DNA of 64,000 bases. Origin: Schaalia sp. lx-260. Lineage in GTDB: Bacteria > Actinomycetota > Actinomycetes > Actinomycetales > Actinomycetaceae. How positions within the stretch are numbered: position 1 is the stretch's first letter; every line of letters starts with the position of its first letter. Location: the NCBI RefSeq assembly GCF_021083645.1, contig NZ_JAJNRQ010000001.1, positions 62,001 to 126,000 on the forward strand, read 5' to 3'. The position numbers and the translations under genes are program-made. The notes under the pieces were generated by a model. It saw only the letters and a program-made list of their open reading frames with translations. It did not search any database and was not told the DNA's origin. This document shows, piece by piece, positions 46,975 to 55,237 of the stretch.

Positions 46975-48351
46975 TTATCCCTCACCTTGCAGAACATGCC
47001 CCTGCTCGACGATGCCACCTTGTTCACCTAAAGTGACATTACCTCGGATGGAAACTTCAGCGCCGAACTCCCAATCACCCTTCACAATGAATGAGGACGC
47101 TTCACGTAAAGAAGGAGCCTGCGGAATACGACGATCAAATTCTGAAATGGTCTTATATGCGCTGCTCAGTGAGACTTCCGGAGTAGTTTCAACGCATGCT
47201 ACCAGCTGACCTTGCTCATCCAAATCGTACACATCAGAGCGCAACAGAAGTAATTCATTGGTGGTTTTCACAGGTAGGAAACGGGAACGATCCACGCAAA
47301 TAGCAGTTGCACCGGGGAAAACCTCAATAGCCGCACCCATAGCTGTTTCAATTTGAAGAACCGCTGGCGAATCTGAGCGCGTCGGATCAACGGTTTTTTG
47401 GTTGCGAATCAGAGGAAGCCCCAGCACTGAATTGCCTTGAGCGAGGCGTTCACGTAACGCTTGCAAGTCAAACCACAGATTATTCGTATGGAAAAACGGG
47501 TGACGGAACTCGTCAGTGAAATAGTGCATATCCTGGTCCGGGGTTTGCGCCGTATCACGCAAAATCAATTGACCATCCGACTTACGCACAGCTAAATGGC
47601 CGCCCTTCTTATCGTTTACGGTGCGACGACACACTTCCGCAGCGTAAGGAGCCCCCGTACTTGCGAACCAGCCGGCAATACGCGCATTTGGTACGGCTCC
47701 TAGATTGTCCCCATTAGAGATACACGCATAACGGTAACCGCCAGTTAAGAGCGCATCCAGAACACCTGAAGCTAAAAGTGCAGTGTACAGGTCCCCGTGG
47801 CCAGGAGGACACCACTCCAGCGAAGGATCCTGCGGCCATTGCACAGGGGTGAGGTCATCGGCGCGTAGCTTTGGTTCTTGGTTCTGCTGGAAAGTGAGCG
47901 GAAGCCCTTCCACAGCCAGTTGCGGGTAGCGTTGCAAATACTGCACAGTGTCCGTATCTGTGCGGAAGGAAGTCATGAATAGCAGAGGCAGGCCCGCCTT
48001 GTAGCGTTGCCGCATAGACAGGACTTGTTTGGCGATTAGATCGAGGAAGTTCAGCCCGTCACGTACTTCAAGCAGAGTTTTTGCGCGGTCCAGTCCCATG
48101 GAAGTTCCCAAGCCGCCATTGAGTTTAATAATGGCGGTTTTTGCGATTGCTTCCTGCTGAATGTGCTCTGGTACGTCCAGCTCATCTAGCATCGGCGGGT
48201 TCACGTAGGGATCAATTGAGTCTTCAGGAATCATACCGGTCACACCTGATTCCAACTGCCCGTAATAGTGGGTGAAAACGTCAATTGCTGCCTGCGGAAC
48301 ACCAGCATCATGCATTTTCTGCTGTGCAGCCAGCAAACCTGCCTGGGACAT
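46975..48351 (-). CDS. UTP-glucose-1-phosphate uridylyltransferase, eukaryote-like UDPGP family
   Basis: Makes UDP-glucose for glycans and galactose metabolism. The nucleotide-binding start KTAIIKLNGGLGTSMGLDRA, the EPKLRADDLTPVQWP-like uridine region, the PPGHGDLYTAL segment and SNGDNLGAVPNARIAG are hallmarks of the UGP2-type family, distinct from bacterial GalU. The length of 458 residues is normal. The 307-bp upstream region holds the 60-bp-period repeat array described separately. Confidence 0.93.
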   Translation of the reverse strand: MSQAGLLAAQQKMHDAGVPQAAIDVFTHYYGQLESGVTGMIPEDSIDPYVNPPMLDELDVPEHIQQEAIAKTAIIKLNGGLGTSMGLDRAKTLLEVRDGLNFLDLIAKQVLSMRQRYKAGLPLLFMTSFRTDTDTVQYLQRYPQLAVEGLPLTFQQNQEPKLRADDLTPVQWPQDPSLEWCPPGHGDLYTALLASGVLDALLTGGYRYACISNGDNLGAVPNARIAGWFASTGAPYAAEVCRRTVNDKKGGHLAVRKSDGQLILRDTAQTPDQDMHYFTDEFRHPFFHTNNLWFDLQALRERLAQGNSVLGLPLIRNQKTVDPTRSDSPAVLQIETAMGAAIEVFPGATAICVDRSRFLPVKTTNELLLLRSDVYDLDEQGQLVACVETTPEVSLSSAYKTISEFDRRIPQAPSLREASSFIVKGDWEFGAEVSIRGNVTLGEQGGIVEQGHVLQGEG

Positions 48352-48424
48352 GGCTACTCCTTCGTTTGAATCGAGCCTTCCTCCTAGCTTATCGGGTTTT
48401 CTAAGTGCGCCCCAGAGTCCTTTG

Positions 48425-48626
48425 TCTGGTTATGCTGGGAAGTGCTCTGACTGGATCTGTCACCTTAGTCATCGGCTTGCCGTTATCTGGTTATATGGGG
48501 AAGGGTTGGTTGTCACTGCGCCCGTATAAAATGCCTGCCTCTTTTCCTGCTTGCGGGAAGGGGAAGACTGACGCGTGATCCCCAACAATGGCCCCACTGC
48601 TTTTTCTTGCCTGCGGGAGGAAGATG
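48425..48626. repeat. Degenerate repeat array with 59-61 bp period upstream of the UDP-glucose pyrophosphorylase gene
   Basis: Four related units start at about 48425, 48486, 48545 and 48605, spaced 61, 59 and 60 bp. The first two share TCTGGTTAT followed by a G-rich GGGAAG. The last two share TTTTC(C/T)TGC(T/C)TGCGGGA(A/G)G. The sequence between units is not shared. The array fills most of the 307-bp gap between two minus-strand genes and no gene lies within it. Confidence 0.6.
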
Positions 48627-48645
48627 AGTATGTATCCTCCCGCAG
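48611..48645. other. Perfect 11-bp inverted repeat after the PFL-family gene
   Basis: CTGCGGGAGGA (48611-48621) pairs with TCCTCCCGCAG (48635-48645) around a 13-nt loop, 14 bp beyond the stop of the PFL gene. In the direction of that gene it is followed by an A-rich run, so it is not a textbook intrinsic terminator, but it could end or stabilise the transcript. The left arm overlaps the last unit of the repeat array. Confidence 0.7.
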
Positions 48646-48658
48646 CCACTTCAATGTA

Positions 48659-50017
48659 TCAATTTCGGAAACCGTGTACAGGTGAAGGAATGATCCCACC
48701 TCGCCTCATAAAAGCTTCGCTCGAATATGGACTCACGGCCATAACCGGTGCTTTACCTAACAAGCCGCCGAACTCCACCATGTCGCCCTCGTGAGTGCCG
48801 GGTGCAGGAATAATGCGTACAGCAGTTGTCTTGTGATTCATCACGCCAATTGCAGCTTCGTCAGCAATCATTCCGGCAATAGAAGAAGCAGGTGTATCGC
48901 CAGGTACGGCAACCATATCTAGACCTACCGAGCAAATAGCTGTCATTGCTTCAAGTTTTTCTAAAGAAATTGCGCCAAGTGCAGCGGCCTCAATCATCCC
49001 TTCATCTTCTGAGACGGGGATAAAAGAACCAGAAAGCCCGCCTACGCGTGAACAAGCCATTAATCCACCCTTCTTGACTGCATCATTCAGTAAAGCAAGA
49101 GCGGCAGTAGTGCCGTGAGCACCTACGCGTTCAAGGCCCATTGCCTCTAAAGCACGAGCCACAGAATCGCCTACCTCAGCTGTAGGTGCAAGTGAAAGAT
49201 CAACGATTCCGAATTCCACATCCAAACGTTGAGCAGCTAAGCGACCCACCAGCTCGCCCATTCGAGTCACCTTAAAAGCCGCCTTCTTCACAGCTTCAGC
49301 GACATCATCAAAAGGGCGGCCTGCGACATCATCAATTGCACGTTTAATAACACCGGGGCCAGAAACTCCCACAGAAACCACGCAATCAGGCATCTCAACA
49401 CCATGGAAAGCGCCCGCCATGAAAGGATTATCACCAACCGAATTGGCGAAAACAACAAGTTTTGCTGCGCCAAGCCCACCCTTACTGGTTTGAGCGGTTT
49501 CAACGATGATTTCACCCATCCGTGCAACGGCTTCCATGTTGATGCCAGCGCGAGATGAACCAATGTTGACTGATGAGCACACAATGTCAGTTCCAGCAAG
49601 CGCCTGAGGAATCGAATTGATGAGGGCGCGGTCGGCGGGAGTCATCCCCTTATCGACCAGAGCCGAAAAGCCTCCGATAAAGTCTACGCCTACAGCTTTG
49701 CCGGCTGAATCAAGCATCTGTGCCCATGAGGTCAGATCTGTTTCACCGCATGCGGCAGCGACCAGTGCTATCGGTGTTACTGAAATTCGTTTATTAATGA
49801 TCGGTATGCCAAGCTCTGCTTCAATTTCTGAGGCAACTTCAACAAGGCGGGCTGCGCGTGAAGTAATGCGGTCATAGCAACGTTGTCGTGCGCGTTCGCT
49901 GTCACTATCAGCGCAGTCAAGTAAAGAAATACCCATCGTGACTGTGCGGATGTCTAAACGGTCTTCCGCGATCATATGGATGGTTTCAAGAATATTTTGT
50001 GCGGTATTCATAGTCAT
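48659..50017 (-). CDS. PFL/UPF0210 (DUF711) family protein
   Basis: The 452-residue protein matches the UPF0210 family across its length: start [20 protein letters not shown], then [17 protein letters not shown], a glycine-rich [15 protein letters not shown], and the C-terminal [20 protein letters not shown], then MRRGGIIP. It resembles pyruvate-formate-lyase in fold but lacks its radical chemistry; the activity is unknown. It is always paired with a small ACT protein, here 9 bp upstream. ATG 50017 or 50011 are both possible. Confidence 0.93.
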   Translation of the reverse strand: MTMNTAQNILETIHMIAEDRLDIRTVTMGISLLDCADSDSERARQRCYDRITSRAARLVEVASEIEAELGIPIINKRISVTPIALVAAACGETDLTSWAQMLDSAGKAVGVDFIGGFSALVDKGMTPADRALINSIPQALAGTDIVCSSVNIGSSRAGINMEAVARMGEIIVETAQTSKGGLGAAKLVVFANSVGDNPFMAGAFHGVEMPDCVVSVGVSGPGVIKRAIDDVAGRPFDDVAEAVKKAAFKVTRMGELVGRLAAQRLDVEFGIVDLSLAPTAEVGDSVARALEAMGLERVGAHGTTAALALLNDAVKKGGLMACSRVGGLSGSFIPVSEDEGMIEAAALGAISLEKLEAMTAICSVGLDMVAVPGDTPASSIAGMIADEAAIGVMNHKTTAVRIIPAPGTHEGDMVEFGGLLGKAPVMAVSPYSSEAFMRRGGIIPSPVHGFRN

Positions 50018-50026
50018 GATCGGATC

Positions 50027-50296
50027 TTAAAGCCTATGCATTGCGTCAAAAATTGCTTCCGACTGGATACGGATTTCCAGTCCTTCATTACGTCCGATTT
50101 CACCCATTGCAGTATTCAAATCAGGCAAGGAAATACTGTCCTCATTGAACTCGATCTGAAGAATCATTGTGAAGTAGTTTCCCATTAAAGTTTGGGACAC
50201 GTTGAGAATATTCGCTTCTTGACGGGCCAGCCCCGTGGCGACGGCCGCGATAATTCCCGTGTGGTCAAGTCCTGTAACAGTCATAATTGCTCGCAT
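50027..50296 (-). CDS. ACT-domain protein (UPF0237)
   Basis: The 89-residue single ACT domain starts MRAIMTVTGLDHTGIIAAVA, typical of the UPF0237 family, and carries NILNVSQTLMGNYFTMI. ACT domains bind amino acids and pair as dimers. The gene is directly upstream of the PFL-family gene in the order found across many bacteria, so it probably senses a ligand for that protein. Confidence 0.93.
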   Translation of the reverse strand: MRAIMTVTGLDHTGIIAAVATGLARQEANILNVSQTLMGNYFTMILQIEFNEDSISLPDLNTAMGEIGRNEGLEIRIQSEAIFDAMHRL

Positions 50297-50391
50297 TCTT
50301 CTAGTGTGGCATGAGCGAGCGATCCGATGCTGGGCAGTATGGCATGGTGGTATTCGTTTGTGGGTATCCGAAAGGGCGTTGGTTTTGTTTG

Positions 50392-50573
50392 GTTCCTTAT
50401 GGGGAAGTGGGGTGCCAACACCTCATCACACTACGCACAATCGCACCGTTCCTTAGGGGGAGTACCCACTCACACGATCAAACGGGCGAAGAAAGCCACC
50501 GTTCCTTAGGGGGGAGGGAGGCAAATGTGCATTTGTGAGGGCGGCCACTCATGACACCGTTCCTTAGGTTGGG
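50392..50573. repeat. Four-unit repeat array (CACCGTTCCTTAGGGGG type) upstream of the ACT gene
   Basis: GTTCCTTAGG-like cores begin at 50392 (variant GTTCCTTATG), 50448, 50501 and 50559, spaced 56, 53 and 58 bp. Three units share CACCGTTCCTTAGG followed by a G-rich run. Sequences between the cores differ from one another. The array lies in the 525-bp gap between the ACT gene and tRNA-Thr, which otherwise holds no gene I can support; the stretch 50580-50820 shows nothing recognisable. Confidence 0.65.
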
Positions 50574-50821
50574 GGAGGGATGAGTGTTTTGGCCTGTAGG
50601 CTCGTGAAAGGTGGGGAACAATATAGAAGGTTAGTTCATTAGGGGAAATTGAAGCCCGGAATACCAGTGATTTTGCTAGTTGCCTATCGCCGTGTAGTCG
50701 CGATAAGCTGGAAGAAACATATAGCGGTGCAGTGGTTTTAATTATGTGACTATCCTTGTGTTGCACAAGGCCCCGCAGGACCGTGCGGACCGTTGATTTT
50801 CCGCAGAAAATCAACGATTCG

Positions 50822-50894
50822 AGCCACCTGTGGGAATCGAACCCACGACCTATTCATTACGAGTGAATCGCTCTGCCGACTGAGCTAAGGTGGC
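50822..50894 (-). tRNA. tRNA-Thr (anticodon CGT)
   Basis: Reading the minus strand, a 7-bp acceptor stem (GCCACCT / AGGTGGC), D-arm with AGTCGGCAGA, anticodon stem ATTCA/TGAAT with loop CTCGTAA, and T-arm GTGGGTTCGATTCCCAC fold as a complete cloverleaf. CCA is not encoded. The anticodon CGT reads ACG (Thr). Confidence 0.96.
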
Positions 50895-50998
50895 GCCGGC
50901 TATGCTCCTCATGTATACGAGTAAGCAGGGTTTACTCTAGCGGGATTAGTCTTTTGGGGCAAACCTGACGCTAGTTTGAACAAATGGTGTTTGTCACC

Positions 50999-53380
50999 TC
51001 ATGCCTGTAAATCCTTGCGTGCATGTAAAAGGATGAAGCAGCAACCTGCACACAAGAGCAAAGTGGACATCCTGAGAAAACCAATGGTATCGCTACCTGT
51101 TCGCGCTAATGGTTGAGGCATGAGTGATCGTGGCGGAGGTTCTGTAGGTGGTGTTGGTGGTGTTGGTTCTACTGGTGGTGTTGGTTCTGCTGGTGGTGTT
51201 GGCGGGTTGGGGGTTGTGATGGTTTGGTCTTGGTCGTTGATGTCGGTGTGAACAGCTATGGTGCGTCCTTGGTGTGTGGCCCGCTCAAAGACCACGGTAG
51301 TGCGCCCGGCAAGGAGGCCCCCGTCCACCGTGAAGGTCACAGTTTCGCACCCGGAGGGCTCGTGGGGTGTGAATGCGCGTGTCGCGCTCAGGATCTGGCC
51401 GTCCTCGTTCGTGATTGCTTGCTCGGTGCTTTTGTCCATGAGCGTGCCAGTGAGCACGTACTCTTTACCGGTAGTGAGGTTCTCGTAGCACACCTGGTCA
51501 TTAATTATCACCGGCCCCGTAGGAGAAAGCTCTTTGTCCCCATCGGCCCCGTCCGTCGCACTGGTGTGCAGCACAGGAACGTCAGGAGCTTGGACCGTGT
51601 ACTGCTCGCTTGTATCCTCCACGCTTGTGCTTAACGCTTTTACTCGGTCATCTCCTGCAAACGAGGTAACAAACACGTATGTGCCTTGAGGATTACCGTT
51701 CTTGGTCTTAAAAACAGTGGAACCAACACTAGGGTAATACCCGTTTTTAGCGGGGATACTCACCTTCCCAATAAGCTCGGCTTTGGAACGATTAGCTTCA
51801 ACAACATCAAGACCCTTGGGGAAAAACAACAATTCCTGATCGAGCTGTTTGGTATCTGCCTGAAACCCTGCGCCACCGGCAAAATCAGGGTGATTATCCG
51901 GCAAGCCACTCACGAACACGTCATCAACCAAATACGTGCCGCTTTTTGTGATCTTCTGACTGATCGCGGTATCCACACTCAACGGATAACGCACCGAAGT
52001 AGTTTCTGTGTCAATACCGTAATCATCTGCCCAATCCGCATGAACCAGCAGTGAAACAGGATACGTTTTACCGCCCGCAGTCACAGTGTGAGTCTGATTG
52101 TTTTTCACCACGCGCCACACCCAGGTAACAAACCCGCCAAAAACATCCTCAGACACGCTCGCGCGAGCAGAATACGTGCCCGGTCCCGTAGCTGTAAAAC
52201 TCGCCGTAGCAACCGGACGCGCACCCTCAGGGACACTCGCGCCCCGCTCCGGTAAAGTCTGGCCCACAAGGTATGCGCTGCCCTCAAAGACCACAGGAAC
52301 AGGCTCACCATCCAACACCATCCACTCACCCGAACCATAAGCAGTATCAGCCGAAACCGTCACAGTATCACTGACACTTACCCCATCCACAACCTTACTA
52401 CCCGCCACATCCGAAACCGCCCGCGGCTGAAAATCAAAAATCACACGCCACGAACCACCAGAAACCGTCTCATCCTCAGGATCGCTGTCTACCGGTCGGT
52501 TACCATACGAAAGAGTGTCCTGAACCTTGCCATCAATCCCATACTTCGTCAACGTACGACGGTAAGGAACCTTATATTTCAATACGTAATTTACAGAACC
52601 GTTTCCGGTGGCTACCCACTCTAAATCAAATGGTGTGGATTGCAGGGTGCCGCTCCACGTGTCTGTGCCAGTATCCTTAAATACAGCAGGACCAGATAAA
52701 GTGAGTGTCACAGGCTTACCTGCTACATATGTGCCGTCATCGTTTTTGATGCCGATGTTTTTGATTGTGCCTTCGCGGTGCCCATCGCCTTCTACTTCGC
52801 CGTTTTGGTAGGAGACGGCAGCAGAGGCGCGGGCTTCGCGCGCGAATTTCTCAGCTAAAGTCAAGACTTGGGGCTGCTGCTCTTGTGTGCGCTCGTATAA
52901 GAGTTTGAGGGCGACAAGCACAGTGTTGACCGCGTTGACCTCAAAATTCATATGAATAAGAAAAGCAAGAGCCGCGCGAGTATCAGCTTCTTCAATCATC
53001 TGATACTTGTCTAAAAGATAAGCCATTTGAGCAGTTGTCACATCAAACTGGTCAGGCCCACCCATGTGAGAATCCGCAAGCGTGGCAATAGTTGTGACAG
53101 GAGTAGAAGAATCAGGAGCAGGAACACCAAGCTGAATACACCACGCCGGATACTTTTGATCCGTACCAGCAGGCGGTGTAATAGCAGCAAGCCAACCAAC
53201 AGTAAGCCCGCCCGCCCCTTTAATCTCATAGCCAGGACCCATCTCAGCCGCCTGAGAAGCAGGCGGGGCTAATGTAGAAGTAGCAAAAAGCGCACCGCCC
53301 ACCACCACAGAGGCCACCAGAGCCGCTATAATAGAACGCAGTCGTGATCTGCGCGCACAAAACACGCGAGTAGTAGACAT
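50999..53380 (-). CDS. VaFE-repeat surface protein with thioester-like N-terminal domain and LPXTG-type anchor
   Basis: The 793-residue protein starts with a basic signal peptide (about residues 1-44). The N-terminal domain resembles a TQXA thioester domain: Cys in YPAWCIQLG (near 82) and Gln in TTAQMAYLL (near 115) could form the internal thioester that binds host surfaces covalently. Beta-rich domains follow. A VaFE repeat near residues 610-740 contains TVDGGLLAGRTTVVFERATH. A Pro/Thr-rich wall-spanning stalk precedes the sorting signal LARTG (residue 758), a hydrophobic stretch and a basic tail. LARTG differs from LPxTG in the second position. It is probably a wall-anchored adhesin; no sortase lies in the window. 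Confidence 0.88.
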   Translation of the reverse strand: MSTTRVFCARRSRLRSIIAALVASVVVGGALFATSTLAPPASQAAEMGPGYEIKGAGGLTVGWLAAITPPAGTDQKYPAWCIQLGVPAPDSSTPVTTIATLADSHMGGPDQFDVTTAQMAYLLDKYQMIEEADTRAALAFLIHMNFEVNAVNTVLVALKLLYERTQEQQPQVLTLAEKFAREARASAAVSYQNGEVEGDGHREGTIKNIGIKNDDGTYVAGKPVTLTLSGPAVFKDTGTDTWSGTLQSTPFDLEWVATGNGSVNYVLKYKVPYRRTLTKYGIDGKVQDTLSYGNRPVDSDPEDETVSGGSWRVIFDFQPRAVSDVAGSKVVDGVSVSDTVTVSADTAYGSGEWMVLDGEPVPVVFEGSAYLVGQTLPERGASVPEGARPVATASFTATGPGTYSARASVSEDVFGGFVTWVWRVVKNNQTHTVTAGGKTYPVSLLVHADWADDYGIDTETTSVRYPLSVDTAISQKITKSGTYLVDDVFVSGLPDNHPDFAGGAGFQADTKQLDQELLFFPKGLDVVEANRSKAELIGKVSIPAKNGYYPSVGSTVFKTKNGNPQGTYVFVTSFAGDDRVKALSTSVEDTSEQYTVQAPDVPVLHTSATDGADGDKELSPTGPVIINDQVCYENLTTGKEYVLTGTLMDKSTEQAITNEDGQILSATRAFTPHEPSGCETVTFTVDGGLLAGRTTVVFERATHQGRTIAVHTDINDQDQTITTPNPPTPPAEPTPPVEPTPPTPPTEPPPRSLMPQPLARTGSDTIGFLRMSTLLLCAGCCFILLHARKDLQA

Positions 53381-53419
53381 CAGAAAAGACTTCCTTTCAC
53401 CTGATGGATATTTCCTTGC

Positions 53420-53470
53420 AAACCCCTCACCTACGGGTGAAGCTTCCTACGGCATTTAACCCGCAGGTAA
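53420..53470 (-). promoter_or_regulatory. Leader of the VaFE gene with two small hairpins
   Basis: In the untranslated region upstream of the VaFE start, TCACC-TACG-GGTGA (53427-53440) and an imperfect inverted repeat CCTxCGG/CCGxAGG lie in tandem. They could fold in the mRNA leader, but no known riboswitch is recognised. Confidence 0.3.
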
Positions 53471-53609
53471 GGGGAAAACTCATGCGAACGCCGCAGATCA
53501 CGACGCTCTTATACCTATTGATTTATACGCAATATTCAGTTATAAGACTGTGAATACATCTGTATGTGTAGGAACAAATATTCGACTATCCGTTCCTGCA
53601 ACTAGCGGC

Positions 53610-54479
53610 CTAGTTGCAGGACACTAAAACCTGCTCGGTGTTTCCATGGCTGTCCCCACGGCTTTCCCAACACATATCAGAAATATTTTCAACCCATCCG
53701 CCACTGTTTCCGGTACCAGTATTCGCTGCCGGTTGCGGGGCAGGTGGTGCAGGTTGCGGAGCAGGAGTAGCATTACCGCCACTGGTTCCTTGAGGCGCGG
53801 CATAAGTGGTATTACCAGCATTACGTGAAACCGCAGGAGCACTACTTGCAGCAGGACTTCCACCACCAACACCCGCAGCATCGCTAGAAGATGCCCCCTC
53901 ATTCGCACTATCAGCTTGCTCACGCAAAGCATCTGCTTCTTTATGCGCCTCAGTGATAGCTTGCGCAAGTTCCTTGACTGGCCCTGCAAGCAGCGTGGGG
54001 ATGGATTCGCATGTTTTCTTTTGCTCCCCCATGCGCGCAGCTAACGCCTTCAGATCCCCAGTAGAAGCACTCGAATCAAGCATACTCAAAGTGGGGACAG
54101 CGTGCGTCTCAACAACCTCACGCAGCGCGTTCGTGGCCGCCGCGACATTTTCACTGCCCGCCACATCGCCACCAGATGCCTCCTCAAGCTGAGCGCGAGC
54201 CTCCTCAACTTTCTCACTCGCTACTACACACGCGCCACGCGCACCCTCATAAGCCTCCTGCAAAGCAGCATACGCGGCCACATGAGAACGATGCGCCACC
54301 CACTGCCACACCCCAAGACCCGCCACAACCACAGCACACACACTCAAGGCCACAACCACAACCACAACACGCCGACGGCGGTGGCCCCGCTTACCTGACA
54401 CACCCGGCACACTACCGCCCGCAACAGGAACACCCGCAGGCACACCCGCCACACTCGTTTCAATATTTTCAGTACTCAT
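53610..54479 (-). CDS. Membrane-anchored protein with coiled coil, Pro/Ala-rich linker and conserved-looking Cys-containing C-terminus, unknown function
   Basis: A polar, Gly/Val/Pro-rich N-terminus and a basic patch (RGHRRRR) precede one membrane helix (about residues 38-60). Outside the membrane, a helical region with two or three Cys residues (about 70-195) has coiled-coil character. A linker rich in Ser, Ala, Gly and Pro follows, and the end (GWVENISDMCWESRGDS ... VLVSCN) has two Cys that could pair. Start ATG 54479 is chosen for AGGAG 9 bp upstream. It is upstream of the VaFE gene in the same direction, 229 bp away, and may share its role at the surface. Confidence 0.72.
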   Translation of the reverse strand: MSTENIETSVAGVPAGVPVAGGSVPGVSGKRGHRRRRVVVVVVALSVCAVVVAGLGVWQWVAHRSHVAAYAALQEAYEGARGACVVASEKVEEARAQLEEASGGDVAGSENVAAATNALREVVETHAVPTLSMLDSSASTGDLKALAARMGEQKKTCESIPTLLAGPVKELAQAITEAHKEADALREQADSANEGASSSDAAGVGGGSPAASSAPAVSRNAGNTTYAAPQGTSGGNATPAPQPAPPAPQPAANTGTGNSGGWVENISDMCWESRGDSHGNTEQVLVSCN

Positions 54480-54599
54480 AATCATGCTCTCCTGTGTATT
54501 GATATGCATTATGCATGTTGGGATGGTGAATATGTTTCATATTAAGGGATACCTGTGTAATAAGTAGAGTATTTGAATCCTGCTTCCCCTTGACATTTA

Positions 54600-54679
54600 G
54601 GTCGCGGTGACCTCAATCAGAGGGGATTTCCTCAACAGTTGGGTCATGGTGACTTCAATCAAGATGGTATGACCTCAAT
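54600..54679. repeat. Three degenerate GGTC-N-GGTGACCTCAATCA repeats upstream of the surface-protein genes
   Basis: Units are GGTCGCGGTGACCTCAATCA (54600-54619), GGTCATGGTGACTTCAATCA (54642-54661) and a shorter TATGACCTCAAT (54669-54680). The first contains GGTC/GACC arms, so it may be an operator. They lie 120-200 bp upstream of the gene at 53610-54479. Confidence 0.7.
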
Positions 54680-54824
54680 ATTCAAATTGAGCGGAGTCGA
54701 TCAGGTTTGCTCAATAGGCGTTCCTCTTTCAGTAGGTAAGTAGGTCAATTTTTTGTGTAGTTCATGTGTTCTTACGTTTAGTTTGGGGTATATGTCCTCA
54801 AAGAACAAAGAGAATAACAGGGGT

Positions 54825-54854
54825 TGTGGATAAAAAATTAGTGCCTGTGGATAA
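54825..54854. other. Two perfect DnaA boxes spaced 21 bp
   Basis: TGTGGATAA occurs at 54825-54833 and 54846-54854; its complement TTATCCACA is the classical DnaA box. Both point the same way and are two helical turns apart, in an A+T-rich 700-bp stretch. No dnaA or dnaN gene is nearby, so this is not evidence of oriC by itself. Confidence 0.7.
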
Positions 54855-54938
54855 GTGTTCTCAACGCTGAAAAACGCTCATCATGGAAACAGGCGTGAAA
54901 TAAGCGCACGATGTCGCATAGCTGAAAGGAAAATACGC

Positions 54939-55091
54939 ATGACAAGCTGCTACGTAGCATCGTATAGGTCCCAGATGTCTTACATAAAGCACGATGCCTC
55001 GGAAATTTGCCAAGCGGTTACAGAAAAGTTGCTGATAGAGGCGCCGAATATGACCTCAAAGAAAGAACAGAATAGCAGAACAGACGAATAA
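54939..55091 (+). CDS. Possible small protein of 50 residues in the A+T-rich gap
   Basis: ATG 54939 has AAAGGA about 8 bp upstream and opens a 50-codon frame with a Lys/Ser-rich end. No family is recognised. A second frame (ATG 55140 to 55382, 80 residues) follows but runs antisense into the phosphatase gene. Both may be remnants, since the stretch CCTCAAAGAA...AGAATA(A/G)CAG recurs at about 54796 and 55052. Confidence 0.3.
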   Translation: MTSCYVASYRSQMSYIKHDASEICQAVTEKLLIEAPNMTSKKEQNSRTDE

Positions 55092-55237
55092 GTGCCTCTA
55101 AGCGCCTTAAAAGGCCGGGGCACAGGAAAAGAGTTAGAAATGAAAGAAAACACCACCGACATATATGAGGATAATACTTGCCTGCATCTGAGGGATATGA
55201 TGCAAAAATTTGAAAAAATTAATTGCTCCCCTCGGGT

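Noticed and set aside
54825-54854. Chromosomal replication origin
   Set aside because: Only two boxes, no dnaA, dnaN or gyrase genes and no cluster of further boxes.
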